Of a stretch of DNA of 64,000 nucleotides, positions 16,717-26,816 are shown piece by piece (position 1 is the first letter of the stretch; the number at the start of each line of letters is the position of its first letter). A program made the position numbers and the translations under genes. The stretch comes from Nonomuraea coxensis DSM 45129 (GTDB taxonomy: Bacteria > Actinomycetota > Actinomycetes > Streptosporangiales > Streptosporangiaceae). Location of the stretch: positions 8,464,501-8,528,500 of the forward strand of contig NZ_CP068985.1 in assembly GCF_019397265.1 (NCBI RefSeq). Reading direction: 5' to 3'. Below the pieces are notes generated by a model. That model had not been told where the DNA came from. It made no database searches and was given only the letters and a program-made list of their open reading frames with translations.

Positions 16717-19700
16717 ATGATCGACGCTGAGGCGGACGCCGCCTCTCCGTACGGCAAGCGCTCCAGCGACGCGGTCACCCAGACCGTCCAGCAGCAGGGC
16801 GCCGAGGCGACGATCACCTTGGCTCCGGATGCCGGTTGGCTGGCGGCGCCGGAACGCAAGTGGCCGGTGGTGATCGACCCGACCATCCGCATCCAACCGG
16901 ACGCCGCCGAGGCGACCGACACCTACATCGACTCGGCCAAGAAGACCACCAACTTCGATGAGGCCTGGAACCTGCCGGTGGGCAAGACCAGCGCGGGCGC
17001 GATCAACCGAGCGCTGCTGCACTTCAATCTGCCGATGCCGTTGGGCACCCAGGTCGACCAGGCCAGGTTGGAGACCTACTTCGACCAGGCCCTGGGCGAG
17101 GCCGGGCCGGTCACGGTGGAGGCGCGGGAGATCACCGGCGACTGGGACTCGTGGCTGGTGACCTGGAACAACCAACCGGCCGTCGCCGCTACGGCAGCGG
17201 CGACGGTGACTCGCAATCCGGGCGAGCTGTCGCGCTGGCACTCCTTCGACGTCACCGGCGTGGTCAACAAGTGGATGACCAGCGAGGGCGACACCCCCGG
17301 GTTCATGCTCAAGGCTGCCGACGAGGCCACGACCGGCAAGGTCGGCGGGCCGGTGTACGAGGCCGCCGCCGACGTCTACGGCGGCGACGGCATGAGCGGC
17401 GAGACCGTCAACCATCCCAAGCTGGTGGTCACCTACGGCACCCCCAGCGTGACACTCAAGCCGGTCACCACGGCCACCTCGGTCGGCGCGTCCCTGTCCT
17501 GGACCGCCTACCAAGACCCCACCCCCGGCAGCGACGCCGATGACCTGGCCGGGTACGAGCTGTACCGGCACTGCCCGTCCGGGTGCCAGCTCGGCAACGG
17601 CACCTCCAGCCTGGGCGATGAGCTGGTCACCACGCTGCCGACCGACGTCACCTCCTACACCGACACCTCCAGCGGCGGAGACCCCGAAGCGGTGGCCGAC
17701 CCGTCCTACATCCACGAGGCCACCTACTGGGTGACCGCGGTGCTGAAGAACGGGCAGCGCTCGCCGTCCCAGGAGATGACGGTGATCCTGCCGCGCCCCG
17801 GCAAGATCGCCAAAACGCTGTACGGGTCGGCGGACACCACCCTGGCCTCCGGCGAGCCATCCACGGGCCACGATGTGATGCTGGGCCAGAAGCGGCTGCA
17901 GGTCGGCAACACCGCCACCGCCCAAGCCAACACCCGTGCGGTGGTGACGTTCGACGACTTCGCCGCCGAAATCCCCGCCGATGCGCAGATCAGCGAGACC
18001 ACGCTGTCCCTGTGGGGGGCCACCTCCACCGGGTCGGGAGCGAGCTTCACCGCGCACAAGCTGACCAAGACCTTCGACGAATCCGCCACGTGGATCAGCC
18101 CGTGGACGACGGCGGGCGGCGACTTCGACGCCACCGCACTCAGCACGGTCACCGCCGTCACCGCCACCCCAGGCTGGCGGCGATGGACCGTCACCGACGC
18201 CGCCAAGGCTTGGGTGAGTGACGCGGCAAGCAACAAGGGCCTGCTGGTGAAGGTCGCCAACGAGGCCGGCACGGCCAAGCAGTCGGCATCCTTCCTGGCC
18301 ACCGAGGCCGACGAAAGCGTGCTGCGGCCCCGCCTGCGCGTGGAGTACACGGAGAAGAGCTCGGGAGTCTCGGCGTTCTACGTGCCCGGCACGCCGGAGC
18401 GGCTGACCGCGGGCGAAAGCCGTGAACTGCCGGTGGTGGTGACCAACACCACCACCGAAACCTGGGACGCCGCCAAGACCGCGTTGTCCTACCACTGGCA
18501 GCTACCCGACGGCAGTGACATCTCCACCGCCGACAACCAGCTCAAGGCCCAGCTCCCGGTCAGCCTGGCGCCGGGCGAGTCGGTGAAGGTTGATGCCACC
18601 GTCAAGGCCCCCGCCGCAACCAGTACGAACCTGGCCGAAGGCGCGGTGCTGGTGTGGGACGTGCAGGACACCGTCACCAACAACTGGAAGTCGGCCACCC
18701 ATCACCTGCCGGAGCTGCCGCAGCAGATCCGTATCGACTCCCCTACCAGCGACCTGCTCGGCCTGGAGAAGTTCTACGCCTACACCGGCAAGAACACCGG
18801 CGCCGGAACGACCGCGCTGGTCAACCCGTACGCGGGCAACGTGGTGTGGGGCTACAACGCCTTCTCCAACCCCTCCCGCGGGCCGCAGACCTTCGCCCGT
18901 ATGACCTACAACAGCCTCGACACCTCCACGGCCTCGCTCGGCTACGGCTGGTCGCTGCAGACCTCGACGCTGGCCAAGCTGGGCTCGCAAGTGCAGTTCC
19001 ACCCGCCCGGCCAGGAGTGGCCCTCCCAGGTGCGGCTGACCGACGGCGACGGCACCACACACGTGTGGACGCTGCCCGAAGGCACCGACACCTCCGCCTG
19101 CAACCCCTCCACCTGCGCGTACAAGAACCCGCGCGGCGTGCACCTGTACCTGCAGCAGGTCGCCCGCCCCGACGATCCCACCCGCCGCAGCACCGACCCG
19201 CTGCGTCAGTGGGTGTTCACCAAGCCCGACCGCACCCAGTTCTTCTTCGACGAAGAGGGCTTCCAGTCGGCGATCGTGGACAAGAACGGCAACACCATGT
19301 CGTTCACCTACGAGCGGCGCCGTTCCAACAACAAGCCCACCAAGTTCCTGCAGTACATCACCGACGCCACCGGCCGTAAGACGCTGAGCCTTTCGTACTA
19401 CAAGAAGGGCCAGAACTACACCTACATCGACGACACGACCTGGCAGCCGGTCGCCGACACCAAGCTGACCAACCCGCACATCATCGACAACGTCGAGTCG
19501 ATCACCGACATCGCCGGCCGCAAGGTCACCTTCAACTACACCGACAAGGGCCTGATGGCCCGCATGATCGACGGTGCCGGTGACGAACAGGCCAAGACGT
19601 TCGGCTTCCGCTACGACGCCACCCAGGGCAACAAGAACGTCAAGCTCGTCAAGGTCACCGACCCGCGCGGCAACGACACCACGCTGGACTACTACGACGC

Positions 19701-22700
19701 CACCGAAGACTCCGAGGACCTGTGGAAGGTCCAGGCCCTGACCGACCGGCTCGACGGCGTGACCAGGTTCGACTACGTCGACCCCGACGGCTCGCAGAAC
19801 GGCGTTATCAACGCCACGGTCACCGACCCCCTCCAGCACGCCACGAAGTACGAGCTGGACGCGTATGGCCGCCCGCACCTCATCACCAACGACAAGCAGG
19901 AGACCACCCGCCTGGAGTGGGACCCTGACCACAACGTCACCGACCTGTTCGAGGCCAACCAGGCGCACACCACCTGGACGTATGACCCGAAGACCGGCTA
20001 CCCCCTGACCATCACCGACGCCGAGGCCAACACCGACCCGACGGCGCTGGACTACTACCGCGGTCTCAACGACTACGTCGCGGACCTGAAAACGAAGACC
20101 AGCCCGGAAGGCCGTACCTGGGCCTTCACCTACGACGCCAACGGCAACCTCAAAACAGTCACCGACCCGCTCGGCGTCGAAACGGCGACAGCCGACGACT
20201 ACACCACGACCTACGAGTACGACCCGCTCGGCCAGTTGACCAAGTCGACCGACGCCAACCAGAACTCCACCACGTTCGGCGACTACGACCCGACCGGCTA
20301 CCCCAAAGCCATCACCGACGCCTACAACAACGTCACCACCACCATCTACGACGTGCGCGGCAACGTGCTGTCCGTCACCGACGCGCTGGGCAAGAAGACC
20401 ACCCAGACCTACGACGTCTTCAAGCGCCCGCTGGAGTCGAAGGTCCCCAAGGACCAGGACAAGAACGACTTCATCGTCACCCCGGCCCCGGTCTATGACC
20501 GCAACGACAACGTCACCAAGTCCACTGCCCCCAACGGCGCCGTGGCCACCGCTGCCTACGACGCGGCCGACCAGCTCACCGAATCGCTGCTGCCCAAGGA
20601 CAGTGCGGACGGCCCGGCCCGCAAGGCCACCTTCACCTGGGACCGGGCCGGCAATCTCGAGACCCAGACCGAGCCGAAGGGCAACCTGGCCGGTGCGACC
20701 GCGGCCGACTTCACTACTACCTACGTCTACGACGAGATCTACCAGCTGACCGAGGTCCGCAACGCTAGACAGCACAAGATCACCTACGAGTACGACAACG
20801 TCGGCAACACCACCAAGGTCATCGACCCGCGCAAGAACGCCACCGCCGACGCTGCCGACTTCACCGCAACCTACACCTACGACCTCAACCACCAGGTCAA
20901 GACGTCCACGGACGCGGCCGGCTTCGTGACGTCGGTCGACTACGACCTGGACGGGCTCGTGGTCGGGCAGACCGACCAGGAGAACAACAAGACGATCACC
21001 ACGTACGACAAGCGCGGCGCCGTGATCGAGACCAAGGTCCCGCACGCCGAGACCGGCGGCGACATCAAGTACGTCACCACCCAGTACCGCTATGACCAGG
21101 TCGGCAACCGCACCAAGGTCATCACCCCACGCGGCGTCGAGCGCGGCGGCGAGATCGACTTCGTCGCCGAGACCAAGTACGACAAGCTCAACCGCCCGGT
21201 CGAGGAGATCTTCCCCTTCGACAAGGACGACCCGGTCTACAACAAGCCCGACAGCGTCACCTACGCCTATGACGAGGTCTCCCGGCTGAAGGAGATCTCC
21301 GCCCCGCCCTCCCACGGGCAGACCATCCGCAACATCACCACGATGACCTACTGGGACAACGGCTGGTCCCGGACCACCACTGACCCATGGGACATCAAGA
21401 CCACCTACGACTACAACAAGCTGGGCCTGCAGACCAACCGCACCGTCACCTCCGCGGGCGGCTCCTCCCAGCGCGCGCTGGACTGGGACTACTACCCCGA
21501 CGGCAAACTCAAGACCCACTCCGACAACGGCGTCCCCCTCGGCCTCGACGTCGTCATGAACGACAACTCCGACACCGGCCAGGTCGTCGCCACCGGCTCC
21601 TGGACGCCGACCTCAGGCGGCTCCCCCGCCTCCAACATCGCCGGCCCGCAGGCCGCCGCCTCCACCGGGTTCGTCGGCTACGACTACGCCACCGCCCCGG
21701 CCGGCACCGGCCAGAGCAGCTTCACCTGGAACCTGACCACCCCCACCGCCGGCACCTACAAGGTCGCCGTCCAGTACCCCTCCGGCGCCACCGCCACCAA
21801 CGCCACATACACCATCAACCACGACGGCGGCACGGATGACGTGGTCGTCGACCAGACCAAGAACACCGGCACCTGGGTCGAACTCGGCTCCTACACCTTC
21901 ACCGCCGGCACCGCGCACAGCATCACCCTCACCGACGCCGCCAACGGCATTCTGATCGCCGACGCCGTCAAACTCGTCCGCGACACCGGCGGCGCCAGCG
22001 ACACCGAGAAGAAGGACTTCGCCTACACCTACGACGCCAACGCCAACCTGACCCGGATCGACGACAACTCCCCCACAGCCAAGATCGATCTGTGGGACAT
22101 CGCCTACACCAACCTCAACCAGGTCCAGAAGATCCAGGAAAAGCTCGACGGCGCCCTGAAGAACACCACCACCTACGACTACAACGAGAACAGCGCCGTC
22201 ACCGTCCGCACCCACGACAAAACGGTCGCCACCTACGACTACGACGTACGCGACCTGGTCAACCAGGTGGTCAACAAGAAGACCGCCACCGACCCGTCCC
22301 CCAAGACCACCACCTACACCTACACCCCGCGCGCCGAACGCCTCACCGAGACCAAGGCCAACAACAACACCGTCACCTACGACTACTTCCTGTCCGGCGT
22401 CCTGCGCCACTCGGTGGAGAAGAAGCCCAACGCCGCCATCGTCGCCGAGCACACCATCGGCTACCAGGGCAACCTGCAGCGGGCCAGCGACCACGCCAAG
22501 ATCCAGAACGCCGACAGCCCCGGCGCCTACCTCGACCACACCTACGCCTACACCTACGACCCCCGCGACCGCATCGCCAAGACCGTCAAGACCCCGACCG
22601 GCGGCGGCCCGGTCGAGACCGAGACCTATTCCCACGACCCCAACAGCAACGTCTGGGAAGAGGAAGTCCTCGGCAAGAAGACCACCTTCACCTACGACCG

Positions 22701-24645
22701 CAACCGCCTGATGACCTCCGTCACCGACGGAGCCGCCATGACTTACACCTACGATCCTTACGGCCGCCTGCGCACCATCCAAGGCGGCGGCAAGACCTGG
22801 GAGAAATACACCTACGACGGCTTCGACCACGTCACCAAACACGAAAAACTCGGCGCTGACGGTGCGACGTCGACGGTGACTACATACACCTACGACCCAC
22901 TGGACAGGACGACATCCAAGACGGAGAAGGAAGGCACCGCCTCCGCCAAGACCACCACCTACTCCTACCTCGGCCTGTCCGGCGAGGTCCTGGACGAGGA
23001 GGTGGCCGGCAAGCTGACCCGATCTTTCCAGTACAGCCCGTGGGGCGAGCGTCTGTCCCAGGTCAAGGTGAAAGCCGACAGTTCGGATGAATCCTCCTAC
23101 TACGGCTACAACCCGCACACTGACGTCGAGCAAATCACCTCGGACACGGGTGACACCCGCGCCACCTACGGCTACACCGCCTACGGCAAGAACGACGACA
23201 AACTCTTCACCGGCGTCGACAAGCCCGACCCTGTCGACCCCACCGCCAAGGAGGAGTACAACCCCTACCGCTTCAACGCCAAGCGCTGGGACAACTCCAC
23301 TGGCATGTATGACATGGGGTTCCGCGACTACAACCCCGGCCTCAACCGCTTCCTTAACCTCGACGCCTACAACGACGCCCTCGACGACCTAGCCCTCAGC
23401 CTCGACCCTTGGACCGCCAACCGTTACGCCTTCGCAGGCGGCAACCCCATCTCACGCATTGAGATCGACGGGCACGAGCCGCGTCCTGGTCACTGTCAGC
23501 CGGGCGTCAACTGTCCGCGAACTGAGAGAGAGATCAAGGCAGCGAACAAGGAAAATCGCAACGGGCATGACCGAATGCTCAAGAACTTCAAGAAACGAGA
23601 GGACGCTAATACTCCGACCGTATATCTGGATTGTTCGGGAGAGAAGTGTCGACAGGGATTCAACATCTGGGAGAAGACCTACATCCTGATCATGTGGAGC
23701 TGGCTGAACAACGCCAAAACGGCTACCACCTGCATACAGGAGGGGGATGCTGAAGCCTGTCTGGATACTGCACTCGACGCCAGGTTAAAGAACAGGCCCC
23801 ACACCCCAGACACCCCCCACGAATCCAAGTCAATTCCCTGTGACAGCTTCGTGCCGGGCACGCAAGTCCTCCTGGCGGACGGCAGCCAGAAGCCTATCGA
23901 GGAAGTGAAAGTCGGGGATAAGGTACTGGCAACCGATCCTGAGACCGGAGAAACCAGAGCAGAGCCCGTCACCGCAGTCCTGACCAGCAAGGGCGATAAA
24001 CATCTCGTCCAGATCAGCGTCGGCGCAGCTGACAAGGACGACGAGCGCAGCTCCCTGGTCGCCACCGATCACCATCCATTCTGGGCGCCTGAGCTGCGAA
24101 AATGGGTCATGGCCGACGAGCTCAAGTCCGGCATGTGGCTCCGCACCTCTGCGGGAACGTTCGTGCAGGTGCAGGCGGTAAAGCGATGGACCGCCGTTCA
24201 GACCGTTCACAACATGACGGTCGCCAACATCCACACGTACTATGTGGCGGCCGGCGCCGCAGCCGTACTCGTTCACAACACGAGCTGCCCACTCAAGGAT
24301 TTCGTGGCGGAATACAAGGCCAAATACCAGGTAGGCAAAGGCCGGAACGCCGCCGTGGCACAGTACGATATCGACGATATGCGCGGGCAGCTCGTCGGTG
24401 TCAGCGGGAAGCATCAGTATCCGGGCTCAGTGGAGATGCCGACCGATCCGATCTTCGACCGGGGGTGGAAGGACGCCGACTCGGAGTGGAAGATACTCGA
24501 GAAGCTCGCCAAGTCGCTTAAGCCGACTTCCAAGGGCACTCTCACCATCTATTCTGAGCGTGCGATCTGTTCAGAATGCACTGGAGTGCTTGCTCAGTTC
24601 ATTAAACGCTTCCCCAACATCAGAGTGAATGTGAGGACGCAATGA
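16717..24645 (+). CDS. RHS/YD-repeat polymorphic toxin with Hint and C-terminal deaminase; N-terminus missing
   Basis: Up to 2642 residues. Two DNRLRE-type stalk domains (about 65-240 and 365-550) flank an FN3-like segment. A CARDB/NEW3-like region follows, then the YD-repeat shell from about 690. A golvesin-like beta domain is inserted at about 1608-1758, and the RHS core ends near 2252 at EIDGHE. A ~120-residue linker leads to a Hint autoprotease (about 2375-2522) with CDSFVPGTQVLL, TDHHPFW and the C-terminal VLVHN. The last 119 residues form a nucleic-acid deaminase: Glu2590 in DSEWKIL, Cys2618 and Cys2621 in AICSECTGV, then QFIKRFPNIRVNV. The coding pattern continues in frame upstream of the ATG to a stop at 16570, with no start codon, ribosome site or signal peptide. 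The gene therefore looks 5'-truncated. The last ~1.2 kb is poorer in G+C, typical of swapped tips. Confidence 0.85.
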   Translation: MIDAEADAASPYGKRSSDAVTQTVQQQGAEATITLAPDAGWLAAPERKWPVVIDPTIRIQPDAAEATDTYIDSAKKTTNFDEAWNLPVGKTSAGAINRALLHFNLPMPLGTQVDQARLETYFDQALGEAGPVTVEAREITGDWDSWLVTWNNQPAVAATAAATVTRNPGELSRWHSFDVTGVVNKWMTSEGDTPGFMLKAADEATTGKVGGPVYEAAADVYGGDGMSGETVNHPKLVVTYGTPSVTLKPVTTATSVGASLSWTAYQDPTPGSDADDLAGYELYRHCPSGCQLGNGTSSLGDELVTTLPTDVTSYTDTSSGGDPEAVADPSYIHEATYWVTAVLKNGQRSPSQEMTVILPRPGKIAKTLYGSADTTLASGEPSTGHDVMLGQKRLQVGNTATAQANTRAVVTFDDFAAEIPADAQISETTLSLWGATSTGSGASFTAHKLTKTFDESATWISPWTTAGGDFDATALSTVTAVTATPGWRRWTVTDAAKAWVSDAASNKGLLVKVANEAGTAKQSASFLATEADESVLRPRLRVEYTEKSSGVSAFYVPGTPERLTAGESRELPVVVTNTTTETWDAAKTALSYHWQLPDGSDISTADNQLKAQLPVSLAPGESVKVDATVKAPAATSTNLAEGAVLVWDVQDTVTNNWKSATHHLPELPQQIRIDSPTSDLLGLEKFYAYTGKNTGAGTTALVNPYAGNVVWGYNAFSNPSRGPQTFARMTYNSLDTSTASLGYGWSLQTSTLAKLGSQVQFHPPGQEWPSQVRLTDGDGTTHVWTLPEGTDTSACNPSTCAYKNPRGVHLYLQQVARPDDPTRRSTDPLRQWVFTKPDRTQFFFDEEGFQSAIVDKNGNTMSFTYERRRSNNKPTKFLQYITDATGRKTLSLSYYKKGQNYTYIDDTTWQPVADTKLTNPHIIDNVESITDIAGRKVTFNYTDKGLMARMIDGAGDEQAKTFGFRYDATQGNKNVKLVKVTDPRGNDTTLDYYDATEDSEDLWKVQALTDRLDGVTRFDYVDPDGSQNGVINATVTDPLQHATKYELDAYGRPHLITNDKQETTRLEWDPDHNVTDLFEANQAHTTWTYDPKTGYPLTITDAEANTDPTALDYYRGLNDYVADLKTKTSPEGRTWAFTYDANGNLKTVTDPLGVETATADDYTTTYEYDPLGQLTKSTDANQNSTTFGDYDPTGYPKAITDAYNNVTTTIYDVRGNVLSVTDALGKKTTQTYDVFKRPLESKVPKDQDKNDFIVTPAPVYDRNDNVTKSTAPNGAVATAAYDAADQLTESLLPKDSADGPARKATFTWDRAGNLETQTEPKGNLAGATAADFTTTYVYDEIYQLTEVRNARQHKITYEYDNVGNTTKVIDPRKNATADAADFTATYTYDLNHQVKTSTDAAGFVTSVDYDLDGLVVGQTDQENNKTITTYDKRGAVIETKVPHAETGGDIKYVTTQYRYDQVGNRTKVITPRGVERGGEIDFVAETKYDKLNRPVEEIFPFDKDDPVYNKPDSVTYAYDEVSRLKEISAPPSHGQTIRNITTMTYWDNGWSRTTTDPWDIKTTYDYNKLGLQTNRTVTSAGGSSQRALDWDYYPDGKLKTHSDNGVPLGLDVVMNDNSDTGQVVATGSWTPTSGGSPASNIAGPQAAASTGFVGYDYATAPAGTGQSSFTWNLTTPTAGTYKVAVQYPSGATATNATYTINHDGGTDDVVVDQTKNTGTWVELGSYTFTAGTAHSITLTDAANGILIADAVKLVRDTGGASDTEKKDFAYTYDANANLTRIDDNSPTAKIDLWDIAYTNLNQVQKIQEKLDGALKNTTTYDYNENSAVTVRTHDKTVATYDYDVRDLVNQVVNKKTATDPSPKTTTYTYTPRAERLTETKANNNTVTYDYFLSGVLRHSVEKKPNAAIVAEHTIGYQGNLQRASDHAKIQNADSPGAYLDHTYAYTYDPRDRIAKTVKTPTGGGPVETETYSHDPNSNVWEEEVLGKKTTFTYDRNRLMTSVTDGAAMTYTYDPYGRLRTIQGGGKTWEKYTYDGFDHVTKHEKLGADGATSTVTTYTYDPLDRTTSKTEKEGTASAKTTTYSYLGLSGEVLDEEVAGKLTRSFQYSPWGERLSQVKVKADSSDESSYYGYNPHTDVEQITSDTGDTRATYGYTAYGKNDDKLFTGVDKPDPVDPTAKEEYNPYRFNAKRWDNSTGMYDMGFRDYNPGLNRFLNLDAYNDALDDLALSLDPWTANRYAFAGGNPISRIEIDGHEPRPGHCQPGVNCPRTEREIKAANKENRNGHDRMLKNFKKREDANTPTVYLDCSGEKCRQGFNIWEKTYILIMWSWLNNAKTATTCIQEGDAEACLDTALDARLKNRPHTPDTPHESKSIPCDSFVPGTQVLLADGSQKPIEEVKVGDKVLATDPETGETRAEPVTAVLTSKGDKHLVQISVGAADKDDERSSLVATDHHPFWAPELRKWVMADELKSGMWLRTSAGTFVQVQAVKRWTAVQTVHNMTVANIHTYYVAAGAAAVLVHNTSCPLKDFVAEYKAKYQVGKGRNAAVAQYDIDDMRGQLVGVSGKHQYPGSVEMPTDPIFDRGWKDADSEWKILEKLAKSLKPTSKGTLTIYSERAICSECTGVLAQFIKRFPNIRVNVRTQ
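22851..23474. repeat. RHS core block, copy 1 (in the large gene)
   Basis: This ~620-bp block, ending at the EIDGH codons, is nearly identical to 25673-26300. Both copies begin at CGGCGCTGACGGTGCG and end at the same core boundary, after which the two genes diverge completely. Confidence 0.85.
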
Positions 24646-24659
24646 CTTCGTGAGGCCAT

Positions 24660-24706
24660 GTGCCCTGCTTCTGCTGTGACCGCGTGCAGAAGCAGGGCAC
24701 TTTGCC
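24660..24706 (+). terminator. Intrinsic terminator after the deaminase toxin
   Basis: A perfect 14-bp stem (24660-24673 with 24687-24700, GTGCCCTGCTTCTG and its complement) with a 13-base loop, followed by TTTGCCC. It lies 15 bases after the toxin stop and separates toxin from immunity transcription, so the immunity gene probably has its own promoter. Confidence 0.75.
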
Positions 24707-24805
24707 CTCTCGGTCTCCCGTTGATCCCGTCGGCCATGGAGTGGCACGGGTGTACAATAACGTTGTTCTGTTCATTCAGGGCGCATATACTTGAGGAGCT
24801 TTCCA

Positions 24806-25141
24806 TTGACCGACTCTCCAGCTCATGTTGCCGTGGAATTGGAAGATCTGCCGAGATTGCGCGAACTACTCGATTCCGGTCATGACGTTGAGGATGAGCA
24901 GGGGTGCGAGAGCGGCTGGACGTTGCTCCGGCACGCAATCGACATCGAGTGGGACAGTCATGTTCAAACCCGCGACCCCCTGCGTGTCAACGTCACCGCC
25001 TACCTTCTTGCGCGGGGTGCGGATCCGTTGAGGGTCATCGGGGGGAAAACCATTCTCGCCGAAGCGGAGGACTGCGGTCATTGGCTCGCCGTCGACATCA
25101 TGAAAGCATGGATCGAGCGAGCGAAGAATCCGTCCGAATAG
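24806..25141 (+). CDS. Ankyrin-like immunity protein for the deaminase toxin
   Basis: A 111-residue protein with ankyrin-type helices: ELEDLPRLRELLDSGHDVE, then SGWTLLRHAI, VTAYLLARGADPLRV and ILAEAEDCGHWLAVDIM. The TTG at 24806 is chosen as start because AGGAG lies 7 bases upstream; the in-frame TTG at 24791 overlaps that site. Its position directly after the toxin and its small acidic ankyrin-like fold agree with the known use of ankyrin proteins as immunity partners in polymorphic toxin systems. The pairing is inferred from position. Confidence 0.75.
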   Translation: MTDSPAHVAVELEDLPRLRELLDSGHDVEDEQGCESGWTLLRHAIDIEWDSHVQTRDPLRVNVTAYLLARGADPLRVIGGKTILAEAEDCGHWLAVDIMKAWIERAKNPSE

Positions 25142-25672
25142 CGGCTCCAGATACCAGTCTCGCCTGGCGACATGTGACCGCGGCTCTGTCCCGGATGACG
25201 TCAACTGTGTGGGAGCTGCTCGAGAGCTTGCAACCGCCTGGCGTCACCGTGACGGCCGAAGGGGGTCTCGCAGTGACCAGCCCCTGGAGGCCAGGGTCGT
25301 GGTCACCCCATGCATAGGAACAGCACGTCAACACGAGGGGCGGCGGGCGACACCGCTGGGATCATCGTCGTCGACTATGTCAGGCAGCGTTGTCGCGGCC
25401 GGTCCAACGCCGTCAGCATGGGTTCGGCGCTCGTCGTGATCCACCGGGCAGGGGTCGTGCATCGTAACCTCAGGCCGCCGACATTGCGCTCATGCAGCTC
25501 AAGGTGCATGTGAGTCATCGTGAAGGGTTCCCCAGGGTCAGTCTCGTCGGCGCGCCTCGAACCGTTCGTTCTCGCGCGGACCATGCCACAAGTGCACGCC
25601 GACTCGCCTCGGATCCTCCGACGCCCTTAGGCCGGGGTCTCCTGCGCCATCGGCATGATCAGTGCCATGCGC
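25142..25672. other. Non-coding stretch with a kinase-like relic
   Basis: No intact gene. In the plus-strand frame from 25310, GSALVVIHRAGVVHRNLRPP (about 25420-25480) closely resembles the catalytic loop of actinomycete Ser/Thr protein kinases (HRDLKP), but nothing else of a kinase is left. It is read as an eroded kinase fragment. Confidence 0.4.
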
Positions 25673-26300
25673 CGGCGCTGACGGTGCGCCGTCGACGGTG
25701 AATACATACACCTACGACCCACTGGACAGGACGACATCCAAGACGGAGAAGGAAGGCACCACCTCCGCAAAGACCACCACCTACTCCTATCTCGGCCTGT
25801 CCGGCGAGGTCCTGGACGAGGAAGTGGCCGGCAAACTCACCAAATCCTTCCAGTACGCACCTTGGGGCGAGCGCCTATCGCAGGTGAAGATCAAGACCGA
25901 CAGCTCGGAAGAATCCTCCTACTACGGCTACAACCCGCACACCGACGTCGAGCAGATCACCAAGGAGACCGGCGACACCCGCGCCACCTACGGCTACACC
26001 GCCTACGGCAAGAACGACGACAAACTCTTCACCGGCGTCGACAAGCCCGACCCCGTCGACCCGACGGCCAAGGAGGAGTACAACCCCTACCGCTTCAACG
26101 CCAAGCGCTGGGACAACTCCACCGGCATGTACGACATGGGGTTCCGCGACTACAACCCCAACCTCAACCGCTTCCTCAACCTCGACACCTACAACGACGC
26201 CCTCGACGACCTAGCCCTCAGCCTCGACCCCTGGACCGCCAACCGCTACGCCTTCGCCGGCGGCAATCCCATCAGCAACATAGAGATCGACGGGCACGAC
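25673..26300. repeat. RHS core block, copy 2 (orphan tip)
   Basis: Direct repeat of 22851-23474 with scattered base differences, mostly silent. It is the substrate for homologous tip exchange. Recombination between the copies would delete the deaminase tip and its immunity gene. Confidence 0.85.
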
Positions 26301-26816
26301 TTCTGGGATGACCTGAGTAGGGCCGCCGCCTTCGGCGCCGATCCCGGGAGCGCTGGCTCCATCCTCGCCCACGGGGCGGAAACTGCAGCCGGACTGGCCG
26401 CCATGGTTTGGGGTGCCGGTAGCGCCATCGGTGGCGGCGCCGCATGCCTGACCGGTGTGGGTTGCATAGTTGGAGCGCCTGCTGTGGCAGCGGGGGCTGG
26501 CGTGATCACCGCGGGCGCCGCTACTGCGGGTGTCGGCACCTCAGGCCTTATCAATGACATCCGTCATATCGTGCAGGCGGCAGTCGGCGAAGGTTCGGAC
26601 AGCTCATCCAACAACACCAACCGAAGCAGCAGCAGTAGTACCGGCAATGGAGAAGTGGCCAAGTCCAAGGGCCAGCTCGCGCAAGAGAGTGGAGACGAGT
26701 ACGAGCGATTCCTCTGGAATAAGTTCGGCCATGAGGGCGGCTTTAAGGGGGTCTTCGAGTTTGATCGGGGAGGGGCGGCAGGAGTCCGCTCTCTGGTCAC
26801 GTTGAGTGACGGCTAA
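25673..26816 (+). pseudogene. Orphan RHS tip: core end plus N-terminal half of a nuclease-like toxin
   Basis: The frame carries the last ~205 residues of the RHS core, nearly identical to the large gene. A new C-terminal region follows: FWDDLSRAAAFGADPGSAG, a long Gly/Ala-rich hydrophobic stretch (about residues 235-300), a Ser/Asn linker, then LAQESGDEYERFLWNKFG and GGFKGVFEFD. No promoter, start signal or upstream shell is present, so it cannot be made as a toxin by itself. The toxin domain is cut near 26810 by an ISL3 element and resumes at about 28240. Recombination through the shared core could place this tip on the large gene, but the tip is now broken. Confidence 0.75.

Noticed and set aside
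18502..21519. Very long open frame (1005 codons) on the minus strand opposite the RHS gene, rich in Gly and Val
   Set aside because: It is a mirror of the regular YD-repeat codons. It has no recognisable domain, and the plus-strand product has clear RHS domains.
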